From contig NZ_BNCG01000002.1 of NCBI RefSeq assembly GCF_014656355.1, positions 382,070-446,069 of the forward strand: a DNA stretch of 64,000 nt, in the 5' to 3' direction. The notes under the pieces are model-generated. The model was not told the DNA's origin, searched no databases, and saw only the letters and a program-made list of their open reading frames with translations. The position numbers were made by a program, and so were the translations under genes. Position 1 is the stretch's first letter, and each line of letters opens with the position of its first letter. Shown here piece after piece: positions 8,819-19,289 of this stretch. Source of the stretch: Camelimonas fluminis (lineage in GTDB: Bacteria; Pseudomonadota; Alphaproteobacteria; Rhizobiales; Beijerinckiaceae).

Positions 8819-9256
8819 TCAGTCGACGATGCGCACCAGCTTGTTGTCGGAGAACAGGTAGACCTTCTTGCCGGTGGGCTCCTGATACAGCACCTGGACC
8901 TCGCGCTGCCCCTTGCCGCTGCCGCCGACCAGCACGTCGACCGGCGCGCCCTTGGCGGCGACCAGGGCGCATTCGCTGATCCCCGGCTCGATAGCGGCCG
9001 GAGCCGGGCCAGCGAACGGTTGCGAGCAGGTTCCGTCGGCGCGCAACACTGGCCCGTAATTGGGCGCCGGCGCAGGGGCTGGCGAATTGTAAACCGACGT
9101 TCCGGATGGGCCCGTCTGCTGGGCATGGACGCCGCCAGAGCCGACCGACGCCGAGGCGCTGCGGTCATTGGCGACGCCGATGGCGCTGATGTTGTAGGAG
9201 CAGCCCGCCAGGGCGACCGCCAGCGCCGGCGCGATCACAGCCGCCACCCGGCGCAT
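8819..9256 (-). CDS. Small lipoprotein of unknown function
   Basis: A 145-residue protein with a lipoprotein signal (MRRVAAVIAPALAVALAGC), so Cys19 would be lipidated and the protein anchored in a membrane. The mature part has an Ala/Pro-rich linker (NSPAPAPAPNYGP), two cysteines (GTCSQPF, SECALV) and a C-terminal segment with VLYQEPTGKKVYLFSDNKLV. The family is not recognised. Start 9256 was chosen because the signal sequence begins there; the 38 codons before it do not look coding. Confidence 0.75.
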   Translation of the reverse strand: MRRVAAVIAPALAVALAGCSYNISAIGVANDRSASASVGSGGVHAQQTGPSGTSVYNSPAPAPAPNYGPVLRADGTCSQPFAGPAPAAIEPGISECALVAAKGAPVDVLVGGSGKGQREVQVLYQEPTGKKVYLFSDNKLVRIVD

Positions 9257-9495
9257 GTTTCCGCGGCGTTCTCCAGCCCTGGATGGGGCGAAAATGACCA
9301 AACCGGGCTGCGAGCGATCAAACCGCGCGTGATCCAACTGCACCTGATGATCCTTCATGTGGTTGCGCAAAGAGCGCGGCGTTTTTCAGACGCCCTTCCG
9401 ATCCTGAAGCAAACCCGTTCATGCGGAACGCGGCCGTTGTCCCGCCGATCTGGCCGGGCGCGTTCGCACGCTGATCGCGCCTGCCCGACGCAGCC

Positions 9496-11184
9496 TCAGC
9501 GGCTCCGCTCTGGCGTGGCGGCCGGCGTCTCCGTCTCCTTCACGGCAGGATACAGCTTGCGTGCATCCTCCAGGAACGCGCGGCGTGAAGATTCGCGCGT
9601 ATAGAACATGTGCCCGCCCGGATAGACGCGCAATGGCGTTCGGTCGGCGCCGCCAATGGCCGGCAGGGACGCCAGATCCAGGGTCGACTGGAAGTATGGC
9701 GTCACCAGATCGTTGTAACCGTGGACGACCAGGACCTTCATCTTCGGATCAAGCGCCAGCGCTGAGCGCAGATCGGACAGCGCCTCGGGCGGGCGCAGGC
9801 CGCGTCCCCAGTCCCAGCCGCGATTCACCTGATCGGAGAGCAGATGATAGCGCCCTTCCGGCCGCCAGCCGATGGTGCGGGTGATTTCATCCACCGCCGC
9901 GCTGGCCAGCGGCGCCTGGGCGCCGTCAAGGATCGGGTCGTCGTTGCGGCCCATCAGGGACTGCGGCCATGGGTCCGGCGCGCCGACGTTGCCGTCATAC
10001 TGGCTGACCACCTCGTTTTGACCGGTCTGGTTCCGGTCACGCCGGAACTCGCGCGAAAACGCGCGGCCGTCCACCCGCCCGCCAAGCCGGGCGACCAGCG
10101 CCGGATCGAGACCGGTGAACTCCGCCACTTTCGCATTGATGCGCGCCTGCGCCGCCGCGTCGCGCGGCCCGCGCAGCAGGTCTGTCACATAAGGACCACG
10201 CGCGTAGTCCTCCACGGCCTGCAACGCCTCTGGCGTCAGCTTGCCGTCGCGCTCCAGCCGGGCCGCCGCCATCGACGGCAACAGGGCGGCCTGGCCGATC
10301 ACCGGATCGGTCTGGGCGCCGAGGCGGGCGAAATCCAGCACCGGCGACAGCATCACCACGCCGTTAACGCCGATGCCCTCGCCGGTCTGCAAGGCGCTGG
10401 CCAGCTTCGGCGCGCGGAAACCGCCATAACTCTCGCCGACGAGATATTTGGGCGACGCGAGGCGGCCGTTGTCAGTCAGATAGCGGCTGACCACCCGGGC
10501 CAGCCCCTTGATGTCGCCGTCGACCGACCAGAAATTCTTGCGCAACGCTTCCTTGTCGCTGGCGAGCCGGCTGAAGCCCGTGCCGGGCGGATCGATGAAC
10601 ACCAGATCGGTGAACGGCAGCCAGGTTTCAGGATTGTCACGCAGCAGCGGCGCATCGGACGGCGTGTCGCCCTGATTGCCAAAGCTGATGATGCGCGGGC
10701 CAAGGGCGCCAAAGTTCAGCCAGGCCGATGAGGCGCCGGGGCCGCCGTTGAACACGAAGGTGATGGGCCGCGTGGCAGCGTCGCGCTCGGTCCCGTCGCT
10801 CGCGGATTTGGAACTGGCGCGCGGATTGGTCTTGTCATCCGCGTCGCGGCGCACATAGGCCACGTATGCGACTTCGGCCAGCAAGGCGCCTTCCGCATCA
10901 CGTAACGGGATGCTGCCGGCGGTCGTGACATAGCGTAGCGGTTTGCCGGCAATATCAATGTCGCGAGCGATGCTGCGCGGAGCCGGCAGGCGTTCGCGCG
11001 CTGCGCTGGCGTCTCGCGCCGCGGGCTGGGACGCGCCAGCCGCGGCGGGCGTCGCCTCGTCCGAGGCGTGGGCGCCGGACAGGGTCGGGCCGGTCAGCAG
11101 CGTGGCGACCATCAGGGCGGCCAGCACGGTCTTCACGGTTTCCGTCCGCCGCGTATTGCGGCGCTGGCGTTCGACCGGCTGCAT
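9496..11184 (-). CDS. Serine carboxypeptidase-like peptidase, family S10
   Basis: An exported peptidase of 562 residues. After a signal peptide (LAALMVATLLTGPTLSGAHA) the S10 hallmarks follow in order: FNGGPGASSAW forming the oxyanion region, FIDPPGTGFS, the nucleophile in GESYGG (Ser252), and the acid and base in HGYNDLVTPY (Asp492) and YPGGHMFYT (His525). S10 enzymes remove C-terminal residues at acidic pH; here the site would be the periplasm. ATG 11184 has AAGGAAAG upstream. Not part of an obvious operon. Confidence 0.9.
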   Translation of the reverse strand: MQPVERQRRNTRRTETVKTVLAALMVATLLTGPTLSGAHASDEATPAAAGASQPAARDASAARERLPAPRSIARDIDIAGKPLRYVTTAGSIPLRDAEGALLAEVAYVAYVRRDADDKTNPRASSKSASDGTERDAATRPITFVFNGGPGASSAWLNFGALGPRIISFGNQGDTPSDAPLLRDNPETWLPFTDLVFIDPPGTGFSRLASDKEALRKNFWSVDGDIKGLARVVSRYLTDNGRLASPKYLVGESYGGFRAPKLASALQTGEGIGVNGVVMLSPVLDFARLGAQTDPVIGQAALLPSMAAARLERDGKLTPEALQAVEDYARGPYVTDLLRGPRDAAAQARINAKVAEFTGLDPALVARLGGRVDGRAFSREFRRDRNQTGQNEVVSQYDGNVGAPDPWPQSLMGRNDDPILDGAQAPLASAAVDEITRTIGWRPEGRYHLLSDQVNRGWDWGRGLRPPEALSDLRSALALDPKMKVLVVHGYNDLVTPYFQSTLDLASLPAIGGADRTPLRVYPGGHMFYTRESSRRAFLEDARKLYPAVKETETPAATPERSR

Positions 11185-11312
11185 GGCTTTCCTTTCGGTT
11201 GAGGGCTGAAGGGACGAAACAGACGCTTTTTGCCACGGATGTCCGCGCAGGCTCCGATCCCGAACCCCTGCCCTGATTCAGGGGCGGAAGTTTGACAGGG
11301 GCCCTGGCCGGC

Positions 11313-11765
11313 TCAGGCTTTCTTTTCCCAACGGCCCTGGTCGTTCTGCTGCCAATAGGTCGCATCGGCCCCAAGCGCCTTGACCTTGCGCCAGTCTTCG
11401 CGCGCGGTCGCCAGCGCCGTCTCGTCGGCGCCGTCGAACATCAGCACGACGCGCTCCCAGCCCGCGAGGTCGTCCGGAGTCCGGGCCCCATAGACCAGAA
11501 AGCGCACATTGGCGGCGTTGGGATTGCCAGGTTCGCAGACCAGCGCCACCGGCTGGCTGGCGATATCCGGCTCGCGGGCGGAGCCGTGGGGCAGGAAGCT
11601 GTCGTCTGAGAAGGTCCAGAGATGATCGTCGAGCGCAGCCATGCGCTGTTCGTCGCCCGCCTCCACCACCACGCGCCAGCCCCGTTCCAGGCTGCGCAAA
11701 AGCAGCGCCGGCAACACCGCCTCAACTGGCTGTCGTTGCAAATGGTAGAACAGGACTTCCGCCAT
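11313..11765 (-). CDS. holC: DNA polymerase III subunit chi
   Basis: HolC belongs to the clamp-loader-associated chi/psi pair and contacts SSB. The product has 150 residues, starts MAEVLFYHLQRQPVE and contains LPALLLRSLERGWRVVV and the LWTFSDDSFLPHG segment typical of chi. It lies downstream of pepA on the same strand, a common pairing in proteobacteria, but 441 bp separate the two here. Confidence 0.9.
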   Translation of the reverse strand: MAEVLFYHLQRQPVEAVLPALLLRSLERGWRVVVEAGDEQRMAALDDHLWTFSDDSFLPHGSAREPDIASQPVALVCEPGNPNAANVRFLVYGARTPDDLAGWERVVLMFDGADETALATAREDWRKVKALGADATYWQQNDQGRWEKKA

Positions 11766-12030
11766 CCGTGGTCAGATCCTTTTGAGACGCCCTTAAGACA
11801 GACGCCAGGGGTGAAGACATCGTTGCGGACCTTTGCGCCGGCGCAACGTCGCCCGGCGCACGCCGCCGCGCAGATGGCCATGACAGGCCCGGCCTTGCAG
11901 GCCGCGCCGGCACCGTGACGTCGGGCTGGCCGGCCTTCCCTGCCGCGGGGAAAGCGGCGCGCCCTGATGGATGGAGGCGCGGTCACATCGCGCCCGGCGC
12001 AGGGAGGCGGCCTGCTGGCGGGCGTCAGGA

Positions 12031-12072
12031 CAGGCTGCCCAAACCCACGATGCCCAGACCACGATGCCCACG
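12031..12072. repeat. 14-bp tandem repeat, about three copies
   Basis: CCACGATGCCCAGA (12045-12058) and CCACGATGCCCACG (12059-12072) are adjacent; a diverged copy, CAGGCTGCCCAAAC, precedes them in register at 12031-12044. Confidence 0.7.
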
Positions 12073-12157
12073 GATGGGCTTTGTCCCCTGACGCCAGCCA
12101 GTTCCATCCCCGGGCGGCGCCGGCCAACGCCGCGCCCGCACGCCTTGCAGGCATCCA

Positions 12158-12193
12158 CGCCTTCCCGTGAGCCCTGGGGCCCACGGGAAGGCG
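12158..12193. other. Stem-loop downstream of pepA
   Basis: Perfect 12-bp arms (12158-12169 and 12182-12193, CGCCTTCCCGTG and its complement) enclose 12 nt, 14 bp beyond the pepA stop. There is no T-run on the minus strand, so it may stabilise the 3' end or act with another factor rather than be a classical terminator. Confidence 0.5.
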
Positions 12194-12206
12194 ATGCGCG
12201 TCGGCT

Positions 12207-13820
12207 TCAGCCCTCGTAATTATCCGCCACGAGGCGGTCGAGCAGGCGCACGCCCCAGCCTGGCCCCCACGACTGGTTGATGTCGCTGGCCGGCGGGCCC
12301 ATGCCGACGCCGGCGATGTCGAGGTGCGCCCAGGGAGTGTCGCCAACGAAACGCTTCAGGAACTGCGCCGCCGTGATCGAGCCGCCGAAACGGCCGCCGG
12401 TGTTCTTCATGTCAGCGAATTTGGAATCGATCATCTTGTCGAACGCATCGCCCATCGGCATGCGCCAGACGGTCTCGCCGGTCGCCTCGCCGGCCGCGGA
12501 CAATTGTCCGGCGAGCGGGTCGTCGTTGGCGAACAGGCCGGCGTGCTCGTGAGCCAGCGACACCAGGATGGCCCCGGTGAGCGTCGCCAGATCGATCATG
12601 AAACGCGGCTTGAAGCGCTCCTTCGCGTACCAGAGGATATCCGCCAGCACGAGGCGGCCCTCGGCGTCGGTGTTGATGATTTCGATGGTCTGGCCAGACA
12701 TCGAGGTGACGATGTCGCCAGGGCGCTGGGCGGCGCCGTCGGGCATGTTTTCCACAAGGCCGATGACGCCGACGGCGTTCACCTTCGCGTTGCGGGCGGC
12801 GAGCGCGTGCATCAGGCCGGTGACGCAGGCGGCCCCGCCCATGTCGCCCTTCATGTCTTCCATGCCGGCGGCGGGCTTGATGGAGATGCCGCCAGTGTCG
12901 AAGCAAACGCCCTTGCCAATAAAGGCCACCGGCGCGTCGCCGGAGCGGCCGCCGTTCCAGCGCATGACCACGACGCGCGGCGCGAAGGCCGAGCCCTGGG
13001 CGACGCCGAGCAGCGCCCCCATGCCAAGCCTGGCCAGTTGCTTCTGGTCCAGCACCTCAACCTCGACGCCAAGCTTCGACAGCCTGGCTGCGCGGTCGGC
13101 GAAGGCTTCGGGATAGAGCACGTTCGGCGGCTCATTGACCAGATCGCGCGCCAGGGTGACGCCGCCGGCGATCGCCTCACGGGCGCGCCACGCCTTGCGG
13201 GCGGCGGACGGGTCGGCGAGGTAGATGGCGAAATCGCCGCCCTCGGCGCCGTTGTCTTCGTCCTTCTTTTTCGTCTTGTACTGGTCAAAGCGATAGGCGC
13301 GCAGTTGCAGCCCCAAAGCGAAATCAGCGGCTGCGCCTGCGCCGGCGGAGGCCGGGCCGGACACGGCGTCGCCGCCCGCCGCGCCCTTCTTGGCGGCTTT
13401 CTTCGCGGCCTTTTTGGCGTCCTTGCCGGAGAGCTTCTCCTGATCGTCCTTCGGGTCTCCCGCCCCGGCTGAGGGGAGGTCGAACACCACATGGGCGGAA
13501 CGGCCGGCGCCGACCTTGCCCATGACCACGCCGCCAAGACGGGTAAAATCGATTCGCGCGCGCGCCTGTGCGTCGCCAACGCCAACAACCACCAGGCGAT
13601 CGGCGGCGATGCCAGCCGGCGCGGTGATAACCATGGCGCCGCGCGCCTTGCCCTTGAAGCGCTCGACAGCGGCGGCGCGCGTCACCAGCGCCTGGGCGGC
13701 GGCGCCCAGCAGATCCTGGGCCAGCGGCGTCAGCTTCAGATCATCGCCGACGAAAACGACCACATCGCCGCCGACAATCGGCTCGACGCTCCGGAAATCA
13801 ACCTTGATACGATCGCTCAT
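12207..13820 (-). CDS. pepA: Leucyl aminopeptidase (M17)
   Basis: A two-metal cytosolic aminopeptidase of 537 residues. Metal and catalytic residues are present: [10 protein letters not shown] (Lys303, Asp308), KGDMGGAA (Asp326) and the signature NTDAEGRL at 383-390. ATG 13820 has GAGGG four bases upstream. Odd feature: the N-terminal domain carries an extra Lys/Ala- and Gly-rich stretch at about residues 122-166 ([13 protein letters not shown] and following), followed by another charged stretch ([10 protein letters not shown]), making the protein some 40 residues longer than usual family members. The C-terminal catalytic domain is intact. Confidence 0.95.
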   Translation of the reverse strand: MSDRIKVDFRSVEPIVGGDVVVFVGDDLKLTPLAQDLLGAAAQALVTRAAAVERFKGKARGAMVITAPAGIAADRLVVVGVGDAQARARIDFTRLGGVVMGKVGAGRSAHVVFDLPSAGAGDPKDDQEKLSGKDAKKAAKKAAKKGAAGGDAVSGPASAGAGAAADFALGLQLRAYRFDQYKTKKKDEDNGAEGGDFAIYLADPSAARKAWRAREAIAGGVTLARDLVNEPPNVLYPEAFADRAARLSKLGVEVEVLDQKQLARLGMGALLGVAQGSAFAPRVVVMRWNGGRSGDAPVAFIGKGVCFDTGGISIKPAAGMEDMKGDMGGAACVTGLMHALAARNAKVNAVGVIGLVENMPDGAAQRPGDIVTSMSGQTIEIINTDAEGRLVLADILWYAKERFKPRFMIDLATLTGAILVSLAHEHAGLFANDDPLAGQLSAAGEATGETVWRMPMGDAFDKMIDSKFADMKNTGGRFGGSITAAQFLKRFVGDTPWAHLDIAGVGMGPPASDINQSWGPGWGVRLLDRLVADNYEG

Positions 13821-14344
13821 GAAACCCTCGATCCGGGCCGGAATCCATATGAGGGGGGCTCCGGTCTTGCTGCTGAATTGCATATCCTGGCGTTGAAACG
13901 GCCGCCCCGCCCGTTTCAACGCCTTGCCTTCACATACATATAACGGGACGCCCGGCGCTGATAAGGCGCCGGCGCGCGTATATGACGCGATGCAGGCGCT
14001 GGCCGGACGCTGGACACGGCGCCTTGAAAAGGCCTTTTGCGCTTGCGCAACATTCGCCGCAAGCCGGCTGGCCAACGATGGGGCCGACGCACCCCTTAAC
14101 GCGACGCCCGCGCCAGGCTACAGGCTGTGGGACACATTGGAAGCCAGGAGATACGGGCTCTTCAACGACAGTTTCGCCGGAGCGGCTCCATTCCGGCGAC
14201 AACGTTTCCTTCAGGCGGCGCGGCTACCATGGCGCCTGAACGCTGTCGGCGGACAACGCTGTCGGGCAACACTGGCGCAACATTTCCGTCCAATCCGGGC
14301 GGAAGCTTGCGCCAGCATGGGGCAAAAGGTCCAGAGCACGCTGC
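13821..14344. other. Divergent gap between pepA and lptF
   Basis: 524 bp between the starts of two divergent genes; promoters for both should lie here. A dyad, CCGGCGC-TGATAAG-GCGCCGG, lies at 13952-13972, and TTATATG near 13939 on the minus strand could serve as a -10 for pepA. No gene recognised. Confidence 0.4.
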
Positions 14345-15508
14345 ATGACACTGATCGAACGCTATATTTTCCGGAACGTCGTAACCGGCTTCATCAGTTG
14401 CCTGCTGGCGCTGACCCTGGTGATCTGGATCACCGAAGCGCTGAAGCAGATGGACCTGCTGACCGGCAAGGGGCAGACCATCTGGGTGTTCTTCACCGTC
14501 ACCGCCCTGTCGCTGCCAGCACTGATCACCGTGATCGCGCCGGTGGCGCTGTTCATCGGCGCCGTTTACGCCCTGAACAAGCTGAACGGCGACTCGGAGC
14601 TGATTGTCATGAGCGCCGCGGGCGTCGCGCCCGGCCGCCTGTTGCGGCCCTTCGGCTACGCCTCCCTCGCGGTGGCCCTTCTGACGGGCTGGATGACCAT
14701 CTGGCTGATGCCCAACAGCTTTCAGGGGTTGCGTGATCTGGTGACCAACATCCGCGCCGATTTCGTTGCCAATATCGTCAAGCCCGGCCAGTTCACGGCG
14801 CTCGACAGCGGCGTCACGTTCCACTACCGCGAACGTCAGGGCGCCACGCTGCTGGGCATTTTCTTCCAGGACAGGCGCGAGCAGGGCAAGACCTCGATCT
14901 ACCTCGCCCAGCGCGGGCAGACGGTGGAGCTGGACGGGCAAAGCTATCTGGTGCTGGAGAAGGGCTCAATCCAGCGTCAGGATGGCGGCAACGGCGACAA
15001 TTCCATCGTCAATTTCGACCGGTACGCCATTGATCTCTCAGCCTTTGGCGGCGAAGGCGGCGAAGTGGTGTACAAACCGCGTGAGCGTTCGACCGCGGAC
15101 CTGCTCAATCCCAACGTAAAAGACGGCTATTACAAGATGCAGGCCGGCCGCTTCCGCGCCGAGTTGCACGACCGTTTCGCCGCGCCGCTCTATCCCGTCG
15201 CCTTCATGCTCATTGCTTTCGCCGCCCTGGGCCAGGCGCGCACCACCCGTCAGGGGCGCGGCTTCGCCATAATCCTGGCGCTGGCCGGCGTGGTGGCGGT
15301 GCGGGTGCTTGGATTTCTGGCCTCTTCGGCGGCGGTGCGCTCTCCGGCGGGCGTCATCGGCATCTACGCCGCGCCGTTGCTGGGGAGCCTTTTCTCCCTG
15401 CTGCTGATTTTCTTCCCGGACCGGGTCGCCGTGTTGACTGACCGCCTCGACGCCGCACGGGCGCGCCTTGTCGCGCGCCTGCCCGCCCTGCCGCTGCGGC
15501 GCGCCTGA
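14345..15508 (+). CDS. lptF: LPS export ABC transporter permease LptF
   Basis: LptF pairs with LptG in the inner-membrane LptB2FG complex that extracts LPS and passes it to LptC. The 387-residue product begins MTLIERYIFRNV, has paired N-terminal membrane segments, a central periplasmic beta-jellyroll (about residues 130-280) and C-terminal membrane segments, with the coupling-helix region SELIVMSAAGVAPGRLLRP between. lptG follows after 16 bp, and lptD lies further downstream on the same strand. Confidence 0.95.
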   Translation: MTLIERYIFRNVVTGFISCLLALTLVIWITEALKQMDLLTGKGQTIWVFFTVTALSLPALITVIAPVALFIGAVYALNKLNGDSELIVMSAAGVAPGRLLRPFGYASLAVALLTGWMTIWLMPNSFQGLRDLVTNIRADFVANIVKPGQFTALDSGVTFHYRERQGATLLGIFFQDRREQGKTSIYLAQRGQTVELDGQSYLVLEKGSIQRQDGGNGDNSIVNFDRYAIDLSAFGGEGGEVVYKPRERSTADLLNPNVKDGYYKMQAGRFRAELHDRFAAPLYPVAFMLIAFAALGQARTTRQGRGFAIILALAGVVAVRVLGFLASSAAVRSPAGVIGIYAAPLLGSLFSLLLIFFPDRVAVLTDRLDAARARLVARLPALPLRRA

Positions 15509-15524
15509 TGAGCACCCCACGCGC

Positions 15525-16613
15525 ATGATCATCGGACCCACGCTTGGCCGCTATTTCGCGCGCCACTTCATCCGCGCCGTGCTGATCGTTTTCGGCACGG
15601 TGTTCGCCCTGATCTACACGCTCGACCTGGTCGAGCTGATGCGTCGCGCCGGCGACGCCGAAGGCGCCTCCACGTCGATGATGGCGATGCTGGCGCTGTT
15701 TCGCACCCCGGCCGTGGCGGAGCAGGTGCTGCCGTTCGCCATCCTGTTTGGGGCCATGGCGACGCTGCTCAACCTCAGCCGCAAGCTGGAGCTGGTGATC
15801 GCCCGCTCCGCTGGCGTGTCCGCATGGGAGTTCCTGCAACCGCCCGTGCTGGTGGCGTTGCTGGTCGGCGTTGTCGCCATCACCATCTACAACCCCTTCG
15901 CCGCCCACCTCAAACAGCACGCCTCCCAGGTGGAGGCCCGCATTTTCGCCAAGAGCCAGAAGTTCCAGCCCGGCAAGGAACAGTGGCTGCGCGAGCGGCG
16001 GCCGGAGGGCGAAGTCATCATTCGCGCCGACCAGGTGATCGAGAATTCCACGACCCTCAACCGGGTGACGTTTTTCAACTTCAAACCGGACGGCAGCTTC
16101 CTCGATCGCATCGAGGCGAAGACCGCAACCCTGGAACATGGTTACTGGAATATTTCGGACGGACGCGTGATCTCCGCCGGGGCGCCGCCACAGCCGTTCT
16201 CCACAAAACAGGTCGCCAGCGCGCTCGACGCGGCGCAGGTGCGCCGGGCCTTCACGCCGCCGGAAAGCGTGCCTTTATGGCAACTTCCACAGGTTATCGA
16301 GCGAACGGAAAAAGCTGGTCTTGATGCAACGGGTTACCGGCTCCAGTTCGACGTCCTGATCGCCCGGCCGATGCTGTTCGTCGCCATGGTGCTGGTCGCG
16401 GCGTCATTTTCCTTAAGGTTTTTCCGATTTGGTGGCGTGGCCAAAATGGTTCTCAGTGGTGTCGTCGCCGGCTTCGTGCTTTATGTGGCGACTGAGCTCA
16501 TGCAGGACCTCGGGGGCTCCGGGATGTTGGGGACGGCGGTTGCCGCCTGGTTCCCTGCGATAACCGGCGCCCTTCTCGGCGTGCTCGCCCTCCTCTATCA
16601 GGAGGACGGCTGA
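15525..16613 (+). CDS. lptG: LPS export ABC transporter permease LptG
   Basis: A 362-residue partner of LptF with the same architecture: N-terminal membrane pair, SRKLELVIARSAGVSAWEFL coupling region (shown only to the family-typical length), a periplasmic domain and C-terminal membrane helices (VLSGVVAGFVLYV). The start MIIGPTLGRYFARHF fits the family. It follows lptF closely on the same strand; lptB and lptC are not in the window. Confidence 0.95.
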   Translation: MIIGPTLGRYFARHFIRAVLIVFGTVFALIYTLDLVELMRRAGDAEGASTSMMAMLALFRTPAVAEQVLPFAILFGAMATLLNLSRKLELVIARSAGVSAWEFLQPPVLVALLVGVVAITIYNPFAAHLKQHASQVEARIFAKSQKFQPGKEQWLRERRPEGEVIIRADQVIENSTTLNRVTFFNFKPDGSFLDRIEAKTATLEHGYWNISDGRVISAGAPPQPFSTKQVASALDAAQVRRAFTPPESVPLWQLPQVIERTEKAGLDATGYRLQFDVLIARPMLFVAMVLVAASFSLRFFRFGGVAKMVLSGVVAGFVLYVATELMQDLGGSGMLGTAVAAWFPAITGALLGVLALLYQEDG

Positions 16614-16766
16614 ACCGGGGGCGCCCAGCGAACGTTGCGCGCAATCGCAACGCCCCTGGCGCGACAGCGCCCGCGCTTAACCGGCCGCCGCCGCGAGGCG
16701 ACGTCCCAGCACATGGCGTCTTTGGCGGACTTTGGCGTCCGCTCACGGACGGGATGGAACGGCAGT

Positions 16767-19289
16767 ATGAAGTCACGGATTGGCATGGTTGCGTTGAGGG
16801 CGATCGCAGCGGTTCTGCTGACGAGCGCGGCCCCTTGCGTCCTGTCGGCCCAGACCCTGAACGACGCGCTGCAAGCGAAGTCACAGAAGCAATCGGGCGA
16901 AAAGGACAAGCTGCTCGTGGAAGCGGGCGAGCTGGTCTATAACAATGACAAGAACACGGTTTCGGCTGTGGGCGACGTGCACCTGTACTACCAGGGGCGC
17001 ACCCTGCAGGCGGATTCCGTCACCTATGACCGCAACTCCCGCCGCGTATTCGCCACCGGCAACGCCCGCATCACCGAGGCGGACGGCACGGTCATCACCG
17101 GCGACCGGTTCGAGCTCACCGACAATTTCAAGGACGGCTTCATCGACTCGCTGCGCGTGAAGCGCACTGGCGTGTTCGCCGGCAAGACCGTCACCACCCG
17201 TTTCACCGCGCCGCGCGCCGAGCGCACCGCCGGCGAGACCATGGTGTTCGAAAAGGGCACCTACACCGCCTGCGAACCCTGCGCCGAAAAGCCGGACAGG
17301 CCGCCGCTGTGGCAAGTGCGCGCCGCGAAGATCATCCACAAGAACGAAGAACGGATGATCTATTACGAGGACGCGACGATCGAGTTCGCCGGCATCCCGC
17401 TGGCGTATATCCCCTACATGTCCGCGCCCGACCCAACGGTGAAGCGCAAGACCGGCTTCCTGTCGCCGCGCTTTATCGCGACGTCGGCCACCGGCTACGG
17501 CGTGGCGCTGCCGTATTTCATCAATATCGCCCCCAACATGGACCTGACCCTGACGCCGACCTACATGACGCGGCAGGGCTTCCTGGGCATGGCTGAATGG
17601 CGTCACCGCCTCGAAACCGGCAGCTACAACGTTCGCGCCGCGGGCATCTTCCAGCAGGACAAGGACGCCTTTCTCCCCTCGCCGATCGGTCCGCGCGACA
17701 AGGATTTCCGCGGCTCCATCGAGAGCGCCGGCCGCTTCTACATCAACGACAAATGGCAATATGGCTGGGACGTCGCCCTGCTGAGCGACAAGTGGTTCCT
17801 CGACAACTACAAAATCAAGTCGGAGAGCCTGTCGACCACCTATTTCCGCGAGTCGACCTCGACCGTGTTCCTGACCGGCAAGGGCGACCAGGGCTTCTTT
17901 GACCTGCGCGCTTACTACTTCAAGGCCCTGTCGAGCCTTGACTGGCAGAAGCAGCAGCCGGTCGTCCATCCGGTGCTTGACTACAACAAGTCCTTTAACG
18001 CGCCCGAATGGCTTGGCGGCCAGATCACGATCGACACCAACGTCACCAGCCTCAGTCGCGACCAGGCGTTCTTCCAGCAGACGCCTGACATGCTGAACAA
18101 CTGGCTCGGCTATTATTCGAACTGCGCCGTCTATGAGAAGGGCCGCTGCATCATGCGCGGCATGGCGGGAACCTACTCGCGCGCCAGCGCCGAGGTGTCG
18201 TGGAAGCGCAAGTTCATCGACCCGTTCGGCCAGGTGTGGACGCCCTTCGCCTCCATGCGGGTTGACGGAACCTGGACGCGCGTCGATCTGAACGGTCCGC
18301 TGAACAGCAAGATCCCGAACTTCATGGATCCCGATCCGGACGTGCTCGGCCGCGTCATGCCGGCGGTTGGCCTGGAGTATCGCTATCCCTTCGTCGCGAC
18401 GACCTCGGGCGGGCTCACCCACACGATCGAGCCGATCGCCCAGATCGTGGCGCGCCCCAACGAAACGCGCATCGGCAAGCTGCCGAACGAGGACGCCCAG
18501 AGCCTGGTGTTCGACGACACCACCCTGTTCGAGTGGAACAAGTTCTCTGGCTATGACCGCGTCGAAGGCGGCGTGCGCCTGAACTACGGCCTGAAATACG
18601 CCGTGACCACCGAGGGGGGCGCCTACGCCGACATGCTGTTCGGCCAGTCGGTGCAGCTCGCCGGCAAGAACTCCTTCTCGGAAGGTTATCGCGACCCGAG
18701 CAACACCGGTCTCGACTCCGGCCTCGACCGCCAGGCGTCGGACTATGTGGGACGCGTTCACATCCAGCCCAACAGCCGCTACTCGTTCACGGCGCGTGGC
18801 CGCTTCGACCAGGAAACCTTCGCGCTGAAGCGCATGGAACTGACCAGCAGCCTGAACTTCGGCTCCATGCAGGCCAGCCTGACCTATGGTCAGTACGCCG
18901 CGCAGCCAGCGCTGGGTTATGCGGTGCGTCGCCAGGGCCTGGCGCCGTCGCTGGCCTATCAGCTCACGCCCAACTGGCGCGTCAACGGCAGCGTGCTGTT
19001 CGACCTGAGCGCCCAGAAGAACGCCAGCCAGTACTTCATGTCCAACCCGCTGGCCACGAGCTATGTGAAGGCGCCCTACGGCTCGGTCGCCTCGACGTCG
19101 TTCGGCGTGCAATATCAGGACGAATGCACGACCTTCGCCGTGGTCTACACCAATACCTACAACGACCCGACCACCGGCGTGCGCACCAACAACCAGAGCA
19201 TCATGCTCAAGCTTGAGCTGACGACGCTCGGCGCGGTGCAACTCAGCCAGTCGATCGGCAATTCGACGCGTGACGGCGTCTCACAATGA
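16767..19289 (+). CDS. lptD: LPS-assembly protein LptD
   Basis: LptD is the outer-membrane beta-barrel that with LptE inserts LPS into the outer leaflet. The 840-residue product has a signal peptide ([18 protein letters not shown]), an N-terminal periplasmic OstA domain ([36 protein letters not shown]) and a long barrel region. Cysteines occur in CEPC, in [10 protein letters not shown] and in DECTTF, which may form the disulfides needed for LptD maturation. The last four bases overlap pdxA as ATGA. A surA gene, often found at this junction, is missing. Confidence 0.95.
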   Translation: MKSRIGMVALRAIAAVLLTSAAPCVLSAQTLNDALQAKSQKQSGEKDKLLVEAGELVYNNDKNTVSAVGDVHLYYQGRTLQADSVTYDRNSRRVFATGNARITEADGTVITGDRFELTDNFKDGFIDSLRVKRTGVFAGKTVTTRFTAPRAERTAGETMVFEKGTYTACEPCAEKPDRPPLWQVRAAKIIHKNEERMIYYEDATIEFAGIPLAYIPYMSAPDPTVKRKTGFLSPRFIATSATGYGVALPYFINIAPNMDLTLTPTYMTRQGFLGMAEWRHRLETGSYNVRAAGIFQQDKDAFLPSPIGPRDKDFRGSIESAGRFYINDKWQYGWDVALLSDKWFLDNYKIKSESLSTTYFRESTSTVFLTGKGDQGFFDLRAYYFKALSSLDWQKQQPVVHPVLDYNKSFNAPEWLGGQITIDTNVTSLSRDQAFFQQTPDMLNNWLGYYSNCAVYEKGRCIMRGMAGTYSRASAEVSWKRKFIDPFGQVWTPFASMRVDGTWTRVDLNGPLNSKIPNFMDPDPDVLGRVMPAVGLEYRYPFVATTSGGLTHTIEPIAQIVARPNETRIGKLPNEDAQSLVFDDTTLFEWNKFSGYDRVEGGVRLNYGLKYAVTTEGGAYADMLFGQSVQLAGKNSFSEGYRDPSNTGLDSGLDRQASDYVGRVHIQPNSRYSFTARGRFDQETFALKRMELTSSLNFGSMQASLTYGQYAAQPALGYAVRRQGLAPSLAYQLTPNWRVNGSVLFDLSAQKNASQYFMSNPLATSYVKAPYGSVASTSFGVQYQDECTTFAVVYTNTYNDPTTGVRTNNQSIMLKLELTTLGAVQLSQSIGNSTRDGVSQ

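Larger units (their letters stand above)
11766..12206. other. Gap between pepA and holC
   Basis: 441 bp without a convincing reading frame. It contains a 14-bp tandem repeat near 12031-12072 and a strong stem-loop at 12158-12193 just after pepA. Promoter elements for holC were not recognised. Confidence 0.5.

Noticed and set aside
16881..19241. Long minus-strand frame opposite lptD
   Set aside because: His/Arg-rich translation typical of antisense frames in GC-rich genes; lptD on the other strand is unambiguous.
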